NCBI GenBank assembly: GCA_041685645.1
Contig: JAWLFI010000060.1
Location: 1-13,536, forward strand
Direction of reading: 5' to 3'
Length of the DNA stretch: 13,536 bases
From: JAWLFI01 sp041685645
GTDB lineage: Bacteria > Bacteroidota > Bacteroidia > Chitinophagales > Saprospiraceae
The stretch's first letter is position 1, and each line of letters opens with the position of its first letter. The notes beneath the pieces are model-generated. The model was not told the DNA's origin. It worked only from the letters and a program-made list of their open reading frames with translations, and did no database searches. Below are positions 5,777 to 13,455 of the stretch, piece by piece. Both the position numbers and the translations under genes were made by a program.

Positions 5777-8700
5777 ATGCAGGGAAAGGGTATTATTAAA
5801 TTCTTTTTGGTGGTGTTGACCATCGTGTGTGCGATACAGTATTTATATTTATTGCCGACGAGAGGAATAGAGCAGGATGCCGAAGAATTTGCAGAAATGC
5901 AGGCTCAGGGAATCGAAGATGAACTGAATTACAGTGAGAAATTCAGGGATGCAAGGAATCGCTATCTCGATTCTATCTCAGATGAGGTAGTTGTAAAGAT
6001 CCCCTTACTGAAGGAGTTTACTTACAACGAACTCAAGTCTCAGCAGTTAGCACTGGGCTTGGATTTGAAAGGAGGAATGAGTGTGGTCTTACAGGTGGAT
6101 TTGGAGGATTTCCTCAAGACCTTAGCGGACAACAATTCAGATTCTGACTTTCAGAAGGCGCTTTCACTGGCTTCAGAGCGCATGAGTGCCAATCAATCTG
6201 ACTATATTAGTCTTTTTGGAGAGGCCTTTCAAGAGGTCGCTCCCGACGATAAATTGGCGCGCATATTTGCGAGAAATGCGTCTCTGCGCGAAGACATAAA
6301 CTTCGAGACCTCGAATAGAGAGGTATTGGATATTTTGCGCCAGCGCGCAGACGAGACGGTCGAGTTGACTTTCAAGCGATTAAAGGACAGGATCGATAAA
6401 TTTGGAGTCACACAACCCAATGTGTCTTTGGATGATACGAGAGATCTGATTTTAGTAGAACTCCCCGGAGTGGACAATCCCGAACGCGCTCGCTCGTATT
6501 TACAAGCGACGGCCAAACTAGAATTTTGGGATATCTACCGATTCAATGACGATGGGATTCAAAGTGCCTTTAGAGCAGCCAACGAGAAATTGAAAAAGGA
6601 AATGGAAACTGATTCAGGTGAATCAGATGATTCAGATGATGCAGATGATGCAGATGATGCAGGAGAAGCAGAGCCAGATACTTTAGCCACTCAAGACACG
6701 ACCTCAATGGTCTCTGATACTGGTAGCGAAGACCAGGCCGATGACTTGTTGGCAGATATGGATGAGGAGTTGGGACCTTTATTTGAGAAACTCACATTGA
6801 ATAGCTCGACGGAACAAGGAGTCACAATGCCCCTATCGGTGATGGGTACGGCGCGTGATAATCAGAGGGGTGCTGTGATGGATATGCTGCAGAAGCCGGA
6901 TATCAAAAGCTTATTTCCCCGTGATATTAGTTTCAAGTGGTCTGCAGATCCGGTTCGGGATTTCGAAACGGGAAAGTTGACGAAGGATTATCAGCTCTAT
7001 GCCATTAAGATGCCAAGAGGACCCAATAACCCACCATTAGCGGGAGACCACATTACCGTAGCGCGATCTAATCCGGATCCGACATCCGGTGAGGTGGCTG
7101 TATCGATTTCCATGGATCAGGAGGGCGCTCGAAAGTGGGCCAATATGACCACAAAGGCCTCTCAAGACAATAATCGAGAGATTGCTATTTTGTTGGATGA
7201 TGAGGTAGTGAGTGCTCCTCGAGTAAATCAACCGATCGTTTCCGGCGATAGTCAAATCACCGGAGACTTTTCCATTCAGGAAGGACAAGACTTAGCGAAT
7301 ATCTTGCAGATTGGTAAATTGCCCGCTCAAACCAAAATTATTCAGGAGTCTGTTATTGGACCCAGCCTCGGAGATGAAAATATTAGAAAGTCCATGTATT
7401 CTCTCTTTATCGGGTTCTTCCTGGTACTGGTCTTTATGATTTTATACTACGGAAGTAGTGGTATAGTTTCCATTTTATGTCTCTTTGCGAATCTATTTTT
7501 CATTTTTGGCGCGCTGTCCTCTTATGGCACGGTGTTGACTTTGCCGGGAATTGCCGGGGTAGTATTAACCATCGGTATGGCGGTTGATGCCAATGTGATC
7601 ATTTTTGAGCGTATTCGAGAAGAATTGAGGGACGGCAAAGGTTTGAAACTCGCCGTTTCGAACGGGTTTAAATACTCCTATTCCGCCATTATAGATGCCA
7701 ACGTAACGACCATTCTGGTTGCCATCGTTCTGGCTTATTTTGGACTAGGTCCTATCAAAGGTTTTGCTGTAGTTTTGATCATTGGTGTGATCTCTACCCT
7801 ACTAACAGCTGTTCTGTTTTCACGTTTGGTGATCGATTGGTGGTTGGCTAAGGATAAAAACCTGACGCTGAGTTCTTCTTTCTCGAAGGGGTTATTTGCC
7901 AATCCTAAAGTCAATTGGTTGGGCAAACGCAAGGTCGCGTACGCGATTTCCAGCGCAATCATTCTCATTGGAATCGGCTCCTTTTTTGCCCGTGGCTTTG
8001 AGCTTGGGGTTGATTTCAAAGGTGGATATTCTTATAATGTAGAGTTTGCAGAAGAGGTGGAGGTAGATCCACAGCAATTGCGGGAAGTACTCGCCCAGGT
8101 GTACGGAGAACAACCCGTCGTAAAGGCGGTGGACACTCGCAATACTTACAATATTACTACATCCTACGCTATCGATCAGGATGGTGATCAAGTCGATGAG
8201 GAAGTGATGAGTTTGCTTCACGAGGGAGTAAATGAAGTCGTTGGCGGAGATTTGGATTATGAGCGATTCAAGCGCTCAGATATTTCAGGTACTCACGTGA
8301 CGAGTTTCAGCAAAGTGGGTCCAATCATTGCCGATGATATTGTGACCAGCTCGTATTACGCGACTGTGTTTGCATTGATACTCATCTTCTTGTATATCTT
8401 TATTCGATTTAGTAAGTGGCAATACAGTATGGGAGCCATTGTGGCTCTATTCCACGATACGCTGTTTTTATTAGCTATTTTCTCCATCGGTCACGGTTGG
8501 CTTCCGTTTTCCCTGGAAATAGATCAGGCGTTCATAGCAGCATTGCTTACTGTCATCGGTTATTCGATTAATGATACGGTAGTTGTATTTGACAGAATTA
8601 GAGAGTTTGCCAATACCTATACCAGTCGCTCCAAGGAGAATGTTGTGAATATGGCGATTAACAGTACGATTAGTCGTACAGTCATCACCTCATTTACAAC

Positions 8701-8899
8701 CTTATTGGTAGTTTCGATCTTGTTTGTATTTGGAGGAAATAGTATCAAGGGATTTGCCTTCGCCTTAGTTTTGGGGGTTCTTGTGGGTACATATTCGTCT
8801 GTTTTTATAGCCACTCCTGTCATGTCCGATTTAACACCGGACTTTTCCGGGGGAACTTCAAAGAAAGCAGCAAAGAATATAGCAGAGAAGAAATCCTAA
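5777..8899 (+). CDS. secDF: Protein translocase SecDF, single-chain fusion
   Basis: SecDF uses the proton gradient to help pull pre-proteins out of the SecYEG channel into the periplasm. At 1040 residues it joins SecD and SecF in one chain, as is usual in Bacteroidota. SecD half: TM1 (about 7-27), LGLDLKGG at 93-100, a large periplasmic domain (about 100-535), then a membrane block (about 540-690) with AVDANVIIFERIREE, whose D604 is the conserved proton-path aspartate. SecF half: NWLGKRK, a TM segment, GVDFKGG at 744-750, a smaller periplasmic part, and a membrane block with GYSINDTVVVFDRIREF (G928, D933). An acidic low-complexity insert sits at about 279-331. The end is basic (KKAAKNIAEKKS). 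The gene stands alone, with its own promoter candidate and a terminator at 8930. Confidence 0.98.
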   Translation: MQGKGIIKFFLVVLTIVCAIQYLYLLPTRGIEQDAEEFAEMQAQGIEDELNYSEKFRDARNRYLDSISDEVVVKIPLLKEFTYNELKSQQLALGLDLKGGMSVVLQVDLEDFLKTLADNNSDSDFQKALSLASERMSANQSDYISLFGEAFQEVAPDDKLARIFARNASLREDINFETSNREVLDILRQRADETVELTFKRLKDRIDKFGVTQPNVSLDDTRDLILVELPGVDNPERARSYLQATAKLEFWDIYRFNDDGIQSAFRAANEKLKKEMETDSGESDDSDDADDADDAGEAEPDTLATQDTTSMVSDTGSEDQADDLLADMDEELGPLFEKLTLNSSTEQGVTMPLSVMGTARDNQRGAVMDMLQKPDIKSLFPRDISFKWSADPVRDFETGKLTKDYQLYAIKMPRGPNNPPLAGDHITVARSNPDPTSGEVAVSISMDQEGARKWANMTTKASQDNNREIAILLDDEVVSAPRVNQPIVSGDSQITGDFSIQEGQDLANILQIGKLPAQTKIIQESVIGPSLGDENIRKSMYSLFIGFFLVLVFMILYYGSSGIVSILCLFANLFFIFGALSSYGTVLTLPGIAGVVLTIGMAVDANVIIFERIREELRDGKGLKLAVSNGFKYSYSAIIDANVTTILVAIVLAYFGLGPIKGFAVVLIIGVISTLLTAVLFSRLVIDWWLAKDKNLTLSSSFSKGLFANPKVNWLGKRKVAYAISSAIILIGIGSFFARGFELGVDFKGGYSYNVEFAEEVEVDPQQLREVLAQVYGEQPVVKAVDTRNTYNITTSYAIDQDGDQVDEEVMSLLHEGVNEVVGGDLDYERFKRSDISGTHVTSFSKVGPIIADDIVTSSYYATVFALILIFLYIFIRFSKWQYSMGAIVALFHDTLFLLAIFSIGHGWLPFSLEIDQAFIAALLTVIGYSINDTVVVFDRIREFANTYTSRSKENVVNMAINSTISRTVITSFTTLLVVSILFVFGGNSIKGFAFALVLGVLVGTYSSVFIATPVMSDLTPDFSGGTSKKAAKNIAEKKS
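6623..6658 (+). repeat. Four tandem 9-bp units in secDF encoding (S/A)DD
   Basis: Four copies of a 9-bp unit, two TCAGATGAT and two GCAGATGAT, lie in frame and encode SDD-SDD-ADD-ADD (residues 283-294). They form the start of a longer acidic, low-complexity insert in the periplasmic domain of SecD. In-frame units of this kind can expand or contract by slippage without breaking the frame. Confidence 0.85.
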
Positions 8900-8929
8900 C
8901 GGAATAAATCAAATTTCAAATTAATTTTA

Positions 8930-8961
8930 GGGTGTGCTACAACAGTAGTACACCCTTTTTT
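8930..8961 (+). terminator. Intrinsic terminator of secDF
   Basis: GGGTGTGCTAC (8930-8940), loop AACA, and GTAGTACACCC (8945-8955) form an 11-bp stem with one G-T wobble, followed directly by six T (8956-8961). It lies 30 bp after the secDF stop. It ends four bases before the most upstream start of the next gene, so that gene needs its own transcription start. Confidence 0.88.
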
Positions 8962-8977
8962 CGTTATGTTTACTATT

Positions 8978-10954
8978 ATGAACAGTGCATCAGTGGGTAA
9001 AATGAGATTGGGCGTATTCTTTCTTTTCTTCGTCGGGCTGGCGGCATGCACCACGACGCAGAAGATTGATTCCGGAGAGATGGCCATGGAATATAAGCAG
9101 TATTATCTGGCGACTCAATTGCTAAAGGATGAAATTCAGGCAACACAATACACTGAAGCAAAAGCCCGCAAAGCTTTCTTAATCGGCCGCTCTTCAGAGC
9201 AGATGAACGATTGGGAGGAAGCTCGGCATTGGTATGAAAAAGCATACGATTGGGGCTATGGTCAGCCCGCTTTGTACCGCTTAGGGCTCGCCCTTAAACG
9301 GAGTGAAAATTACGAGGAGGCCGTTCGCATATTTAAGCAACTCTATGGGCAAGAGCCCAATAATCAAAGTTATAGACGCGAAATAGCAGCAGTTCAGCAA
9401 GCTCTTCTGCGAATGGAATCCGCCAAAAAAGATTCCATTGAAATAGAACACTGGGACTATAATTCTCCCCACAGCGACTTCGCTCCGGTAATTCGCGATG
9501 ACATCATGTACTTTAGTTCTGATCGCAGGACCAGTACCGGAGACGAATTGTATCAATGGACCGGTCAAAAATTTATGGATGTTTTTGAATGGCCCATGAA
9601 GGCAGCCGGTATTTCACCAAAACCAACGGATTTGCCATTGAATACGGCCGATCACGAGGGAGGAGTGGCCTTTCATCCCAACGGCCAGGAATTGGTTTTT
9701 ACGCGCTGTGCACAGGAGGATATCCATTATGATCTCTATTGTAGACTGTACTCCTCCGTTCGGGTGGATGGGCGCTGGACCACTCCTGAGCCCCTGCCAT
9801 TTTTGGAGCCCGAGGTGAATTATATGCATCCTGCATTCAGCTCCGATGGCAGCACTTTATACTTTAGTAGCGATCATCCCGACAATATCGGATTGCAAGA
9901 TCTCTGGCAAGTTCGATATGAGGATCGAAGCTGGGGAATGCCCAGAAATATGGGGCAGCGCATCAATACATTGGGACGAGAAGGCTTTCCCACGATATTT
10001 GAAGACACCCTCTTTTTTTCCTCTGATTATAGAGTCGGTATGGGAGGCTACGATATTTTTAGTTCCTATGAACACCCCAGACTGGGGTGGTTGCCACCTC
10101 AACCCTTGCCCTATCCCATCAATTCCGGTTCCGATGATATGTCCTATCTCATTACGGAACGCACGAGCAGCGGCACTTCGGGCTATTTTGTCAGTTCCAG
10201 GGGCAGCAGCAGCTTAGGAGATAATATTTACCAATTTTTTCATCATCCCGTGGAAGAGGACACAACTGTTGTAGATGAGGAAAGTCTGCTGACCCTCGAG
10301 ATTCGCGTCAAAGGGGAAGTGTATCGCCAGCTCAATGATCCCAATAGTGGAATTCTCGAGCGCAAAGCCCTTTCAGATGCCCGGCTCGACATCATTGAGG
10401 GGAGTAATATTCAGTCCAGATCAACAAATTTTAGGGGCTCATATGAAATGCCGGTGCAGCCCAATCGCGAATATTTTATCGTGGCCTCAGCGGATGGATT
10501 TCTAAATAAATCGACCACTTTTTCAACTTTCGGCATACCCGAAGGAACTGAAGAGGTGTATTTGGTGGAATTGGTTCTGCCTCAAAAAATCACCAATCAG
10601 GAAATCGTTCTGGAAAATATTTACTACGATTTTGATGAGTCCGATATTCGCTCAGATGCCGCTTTGGTTCTCGACACATTAACTCAATTACTGTCCGATA
10701 ATCCCGACATTAGCATTCAGCTCAATTCGCATACCGACTGCCGGGGAGACGAATCATATAATCAAGAACTATCCCAGGCTCGCGCCCAGTCTGCAGTCGA
10801 CTATCTGATTCGCAATGGCATTGACAGGAATCGTCTAACTGCGCAGGGATTTGGCGAGAGTCGACCCGAAGTAGAGTGTTTATGCGAGCTGTGCACAGAG
10901 GAAGAACATCAGGCCAACCGGAGAACTTCTTTTACCATATTATCTGATGATTAA
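8978..10954 (+). CDS. PorE-like OmpA-family lipoprotein with TPR, beta-propeller and CRD domains
   Basis: This is an outer membrane lipoprotein expected to bind peptidoglycan. In T9SS bacteria the same architecture defines PorE, which anchors the secretion machine. Numbering from the longest start (8966, 662 residues): a lipoprotein signal MRLGVFFLFFVGLAAC with C28 as lipidated residue; TPR-like helices (about 42-150); PD40-type blades (about 165-425) with YFSSDR, HPNGQELVF, SSDGSTLYFSSD and FFSSDYRVGMGGYDIF; a carboxypeptidase-regulatory-like domain (about 440-540); and OmpA-C (about 548-660) with YYDFDESDIR, NSHTDCRGDESYN, LSQARAQSAVDYLI and NRRTSF. The OmpA part contains CLCELC, a short insert I associate with Bacteroidota OmpA domains. 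Starts at 8966, 8978 and 9002 are all in frame; the terminator argues against the first. Paralogues with this layout are common, so the porE role is an inference from architecture only. Confidence 0.92.
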   Translation: MNSASVGKMRLGVFFLFFVGLAACTTTQKIDSGEMAMEYKQYYLATQLLKDEIQATQYTEAKARKAFLIGRSSEQMNDWEEARHWYEKAYDWGYGQPALYRLGLALKRSENYEEAVRIFKQLYGQEPNNQSYRREIAAVQQALLRMESAKKDSIEIEHWDYNSPHSDFAPVIRDDIMYFSSDRRTSTGDELYQWTGQKFMDVFEWPMKAAGISPKPTDLPLNTADHEGGVAFHPNGQELVFTRCAQEDIHYDLYCRLYSSVRVDGRWTTPEPLPFLEPEVNYMHPAFSSDGSTLYFSSDHPDNIGLQDLWQVRYEDRSWGMPRNMGQRINTLGREGFPTIFEDTLFFSSDYRVGMGGYDIFSSYEHPRLGWLPPQPLPYPINSGSDDMSYLITERTSSGTSGYFVSSRGSSSLGDNIYQFFHHPVEEDTTVVDEESLLTLEIRVKGEVYRQLNDPNSGILERKALSDARLDIIEGSNIQSRSTNFRGSYEMPVQPNREYFIVASADGFLNKSTTFSTFGIPEGTEEVYLVELVLPQKITNQEIVLENIYYDFDESDIRSDAALVLDTLTQLLSDNPDISIQLNSHTDCRGDESYNQELSQARAQSAVDYLIRNGIDRNRLTAQGFGESRPEVECLCELCTEEEHQANRRTSFTILSDD

Positions 10955-10958
10955 TTTT

Positions 10959-11087
10959 TTTTGGGTGTGCCCCCCGAGGCCCCTGCGGGCCGCTCGGGGG
11001 TCGGGCTATTCAGGGGTTCCGTCACGCCGATGGCGTGACCACTTCGCCCCATAATTTAGGGGCTCGTGCCCTTACTATCCCTCACAC
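10959..11087 (+). repeat. Structured dispersed repeat, copy B (possible structured RNA)
   Basis: This is the plus-strand partner of copy A (1824-1978). It starts TTTTGGGTGTGCC just after the stop of the PorE-like gene. H1 (10971-11000) is a CCCCCGA/TCGGGGG stem carrying an inner GGCCC-CTGC-GGGCC. The conserved core (10999-11023) is TCGGGCTAT, one base, then CAGGGGTTCCGTC. H2 (11021-11039) is GTCACGCC-GAT-GGCGTGAC. H3 (11046-11063) is GCCCC, an 8-base loop, then GGGGC. The tail (11066-11085) is GTGCCCTTACTATCCCTCAC. The ends pair GTGTG (10965-10969) with CACAC (11083-11087), whereas copy A pairs GGGTG with CACCC, a compensatory change. It lies 87 bp upstream of the VWA lipoprotein gene, in the same orientation. 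No gene-specific role is evident. Confidence 0.82.
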
Positions 11088-11174
11088 AATAATATCTGAG
11101 AGCGATCGAAATTCTACCAACCTTTTTATTATCTTGATAGGTAAGCATATAAAGGATCATAAATAATTACACTT

Positions 11175-12356
11175 ATGAAAAAGGCATTGATTTTTGGCTG
11201 GGGAATTTTGTTGCTCTCTTTTTGGGGCTGTGAATCGGATTCGCATGGATTGGAAGATGGTTTAGGGGATAGTGCCGGCATTTCCGGAGAGGGGTCCGGG
11301 GGAAGTGGCGGAAATGGCTCGGGAAGTGAACAGGATCCGGATCAATCGGGATTGATAACGGCTGCAGAGTGGAATGATCTGGACCATTGGACGTATTGGT
11401 TAGAACTTTTGCAAAAAGAAGAGTTTGAGGATTTTCCTGAGTATTGGGGCATTTATCCATTACAGCGTCTTTCCCTCATCCTTCGAGATGCCGGAACTCC
11501 GGTTATTGATGCTAGTGTAGAATTAGTGCAGGCTGGGAATACCGTTTGGAAAGCCCGGACGGACAATACGGGTTCCGCTGAATTGTGGCCCAATTTATTC
11601 GACCCGGACTTCACCTCAGGGAATTACAGTCTTGTGATTGAAGGCGAAGAAGTAGAACAACCGGTGGAGTGGTACCAGACAGACCAGCTTATGGAAATTG
11701 AATGGAGTGCAACCAATGTAAACACGACAGCAGTGGACATTGCCTTTGTTGTCGATGCCACGGGGTCAATGGGCGACGAACTGAGTTTCTTGCAGGATGA
11801 TATGGAAAATATGCTGGCCAAATTCGCAATTGAACATTCTCAATTTGACCTGCGCACGGGTACCGTGTTTTATCGAGATGAAGATGAAGAGTATTTGGTG
11901 AAACATTCCGACTTTACGTCCGATTTGGGCAGCACTGTAAATTACATTCAAGAGCAGTCAGCCAATGGCGGTGGTAATTATCCGGAGGCAGTGCACAGCG
12001 CACTTAAGACTACTCTCAACGATTTGAGTTGGTCCCGGCAGGCTCGCACTCGTATCGCCTTTTTGATTTTAGATGCTCCCCCTCACTATGAGCCTCAGGT
12101 GCTTGACGATTTGAGGAGTTCCATTAAGGGTTTGTCCGAAAAGGGAGTGAAATTGATTCCCATCAGCGCTAGTGGCGTTGATAAACCTACTGAATTTTTG
12201 ATGCGGATGATGAGTATTGCCACGAATTCGACCTATGTATTCATCACCAATGACAGTGGAATCGGAAATGATCACATTGAAGCAAGCGTGGGTGAGTATG
12301 AAATCGAATATCTCAATAATTTGATGTTGCGTCTGATGGAAACCTACAGCGAGTAA
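11175..12356 (+). CDS. Lipoprotein with a von Willebrand factor A domain
   Basis: The 393-residue product begins with a lipoprotein-type signal, MKKALIFGWGILLLSFWGC, with C19 the likely lipidated residue. The box (F-W-G-C) is weaker than consensus L-A-G-C. A Gly/Ser/acidic linker covers about 28-58. Residues about 90-175 look like a small beta domain (LSLILRDAGTPVIDASVELVQ, TDNTGSAELWP). The VWA domain (about 185-392) has DIAFVVDATGSMGDE with a MIDAS D194-x-T196-x-S198, then NGGGNYPEAVHSAL and RIAFLILDAPPHYEP. The usual Thr/Asp of the GGD-T-PEA motif reads N-Y here, so metal binding may differ. The protein is probably displayed on a membrane and binds another protein through a divalent metal; the partner is unknown. 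No MoxR-type ATPase is adjacent. I saw no clear promoter; copy B of the structured repeat lies just upstream. Confidence 0.88.
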   Translation: MKKALIFGWGILLLSFWGCESDSHGLEDGLGDSAGISGEGSGGSGGNGSGSEQDPDQSGLITAAEWNDLDHWTYWLELLQKEEFEDFPEYWGIYPLQRLSLILRDAGTPVIDASVELVQAGNTVWKARTDNTGSAELWPNLFDPDFTSGNYSLVIEGEEVEQPVEWYQTDQLMEIEWSATNVNTTAVDIAFVVDATGSMGDELSFLQDDMENMLAKFAIEHSQFDLRTGTVFYRDEDEEYLVKHSDFTSDLGSTVNYIQEQSANGGGNYPEAVHSALKTTLNDLSWSRQARTRIAFLILDAPPHYEPQVLDDLRSSIKGLSEKGVKLIPISASGVDKPTEFLMRMMSIATNSTYVFITNDSGIGNDHIEASVGEYEIEYLNNLMLRLMETYSE

Positions 12357-12773
12357 AAGGGAGTGAACAGATACCTGTTTTTACATATTGTCTCCACAAG
12401 AACTGCTAAAGTGGAGATCCTTTGCAACAATTCGAGTGATTTACTCTTTGTATGATTGAGAAGGAGTTGAAACTTGGGAGTTGAATGACATGCTTATTCT
12501 GCTTGACTTTTGCCGTCCTTTTTGTCATCATCCATTTAGGGATGGTTGTTTCTGCTTAACAATAATCGACAGGCTTTAACGAGAAGAGCTTAGTACAGGC
12601 ACTGAAGGTCAAATCTCAAGAACAATATTAGTTAAACAGAGCATCGTTACTACCTCGGTTTTTGAACCATTCATCCCAAACTTTCGATATGTCATTTTCC
12701 ATTTTCTTTCTTTTTGTATTTGAGCTATTTGTTCCCTCATATTTTTACGGTCATCACTAATAGTATTTGAAGT
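12357..12773. other. Gap of 417 bp without a convincing gene
   Basis: AT-rich sequence with stops in all frames. A hairpin at 12391-12417 (TCTCCAC, 13-base loop, GTGGAGA) lies after the VWA gene but lacks a T-run, so it is at best a weak terminator. The minus strand at 12628-12780 may hold a decayed small coding fragment (separate entry). No tRNA, promoter consensus or repeat copy was recognised. Confidence 0.6.
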
Positions 12774-12780
12774 ATGAGTT
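12628..12780 (-). pseudogene. Possible decayed small coding fragment
   Basis: On the minus strand, two frames look protein-like in succession. The first reads KETHTSNTISDDRKNMREQ then IAQIQKERK; the second, one base shifted, reads MENDISKVWDEWFKNRG then SNDALFN and stops at 12628. The change falls in an A-rich run (12698-12710), where loss of one A would explain it. The second frame alone is an open 24-codon ORF (12628-12702). The family is not recognised, and chance cannot be excluded. Confidence 0.2.
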
Positions 12781-13112
12781 TCCTTACACTTTGTGTTTTA
12801 CTTTCCAGCCTTTCTTTTCTTATTTATGGGATCTCCTATTTTACATCTCCCCATATGAAAAGTGAGTTTCAGCGCTTTCAACTGGAAAAGTGGGGAATTC
12901 GGGTTGTGGTTTTGGAGATTTTGGGAGCTTTGGGCTTGCTCCTTGGATTGGCATTTAACTTTCTTCTGATCTTTTCATCTGGCGGTCTGAGTCTGCTTAT
13001 GCTCTTGGGGGTAGTGGTCCGATTGAAAATAGGGGACAAGTTATTCGAAATTCTTCCCGCGCTTATTTTTATGCTCTTGAATGGATACATATTTATGGAA
13101 GCATTAAAATAA
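12774..13112 (+). CDS. Small DoxX-like inner membrane protein
   Basis: The product has 112 residues and four hydrophobic segments: about 3-23, 44-64, 65-85 and 92-109. Between the first two lies a polar stretch, SPHMKSEFQRFQLEKWGIRV. The pattern of a Q/E-F-x-R-F before K-W-G, then EILGALGLLLGL, a Gly-rich SGGLSLLMLLGVVVR, and a final LPALIFMLLNGYIF resembles the short DoxX-like membrane proteins found widely in Bacteroidota, whose function is mostly unknown. No Shine-Dalgarno sequence is seen before the ATG. It stands alone with a gap of 417 bp upstream. Membrane location is confident; the family call is moderate. Confidence 0.75.
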   Translation: MSFLTLCVLLSSLSFLIYGISYFTSPHMKSEFQRFQLEKWGIRVVVLEILGALGLLLGLAFNFLLIFSSGGLSLLMLLGVVVRLKIGDKLFEILPALIFMLLNGYIFMEALK

Positions 13113-13287
13113 GAGCCTGGCACCGAGGGGATTTCAGTCCAAAATGATCGTTCAAAGGTTCGTAGGACAAGAGGAAAAGCTGCACATTAGAAAAGAAAAA
13201 ATCAGCAGTTAATATAGCTGCCAGGACAAGTCCTCTAAGCATGAAAAAGGTAAAAGGCCAAGGAATGAGCCCTAAAAGTACAAGCAT
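13093..13287 (-). CDS. Possible 64-residue hydrophobic protein, doubtful
   Basis: This minus-strand frame encodes MLVLLGLIPWPFTFFMLRG and LVLAAILTADFFF, a hydrophobic first half, then a polar tail. An AAGGG stands seven bases before the ATG on the minus strand, which could act as a Shine-Dalgarno sequence. It overlaps the end of the DoxX-like gene by 20 bp on the opposite strand and abuts the repeat array. No family is recognised. It could be a real small membrane protein, a remnant or a chance frame. Confidence 0.2.
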   Translation of the reverse strand: MLVLLGLIPWPFTFFMLRGLVLAAILTADFFFSNVQLFLLSYEPLNDHFGLKSPRCQALILMLP

Positions 13288-13300
13288 TTTTTGCCCTTGT

Positions 13301-13455
13301 GGCCATACACATCAACTTACGATTGCTTATGTACTCACAAAAAGGATAGCAGACAATAACTGATTAGAACCCCGAAAGGCCATACGCGTCAACTTACCAT
13401 TGCTTATGTTTCTCACAATAAGGGTAGCAGATAATATCTGATTAGAACCCCGACA
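13301..13455 (+). repeat. Two tandem direct repeats of 77 and 78 bp
   Basis: Unit 1 (13301-13377) and unit 2 (13378-13455) each begin GGCCATAC, share TCAACTTAC, ATTGCTTATGT, CTCACAA and TAGCAGA, and end CTGATTAGAACCCCGA. They differ at about ten positions and by one inserted base. Unit 2 runs into the hairpin array that follows. No transposase is visible; this may be a degenerate non-coding array. Confidence 0.85.

Noticed and set aside
9846..10217. Plus-strand frame of 123 codons inside the PorE-like gene
   Set aside because: It is a shadow of the PorE-like reading frame, which has clear domain motifs across the whole stretch.
5777..10954. secDF and the PorE-like gene as one operon
   Set aside because: A strong intrinsic terminator lies between them, so co-transcription is not supported by the sequence.
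12391..12417. Terminator for the VWA gene
   Set aside because: A 7-bp stem with a 13-base loop and no T-run does not meet the usual form of an intrinsic terminator.
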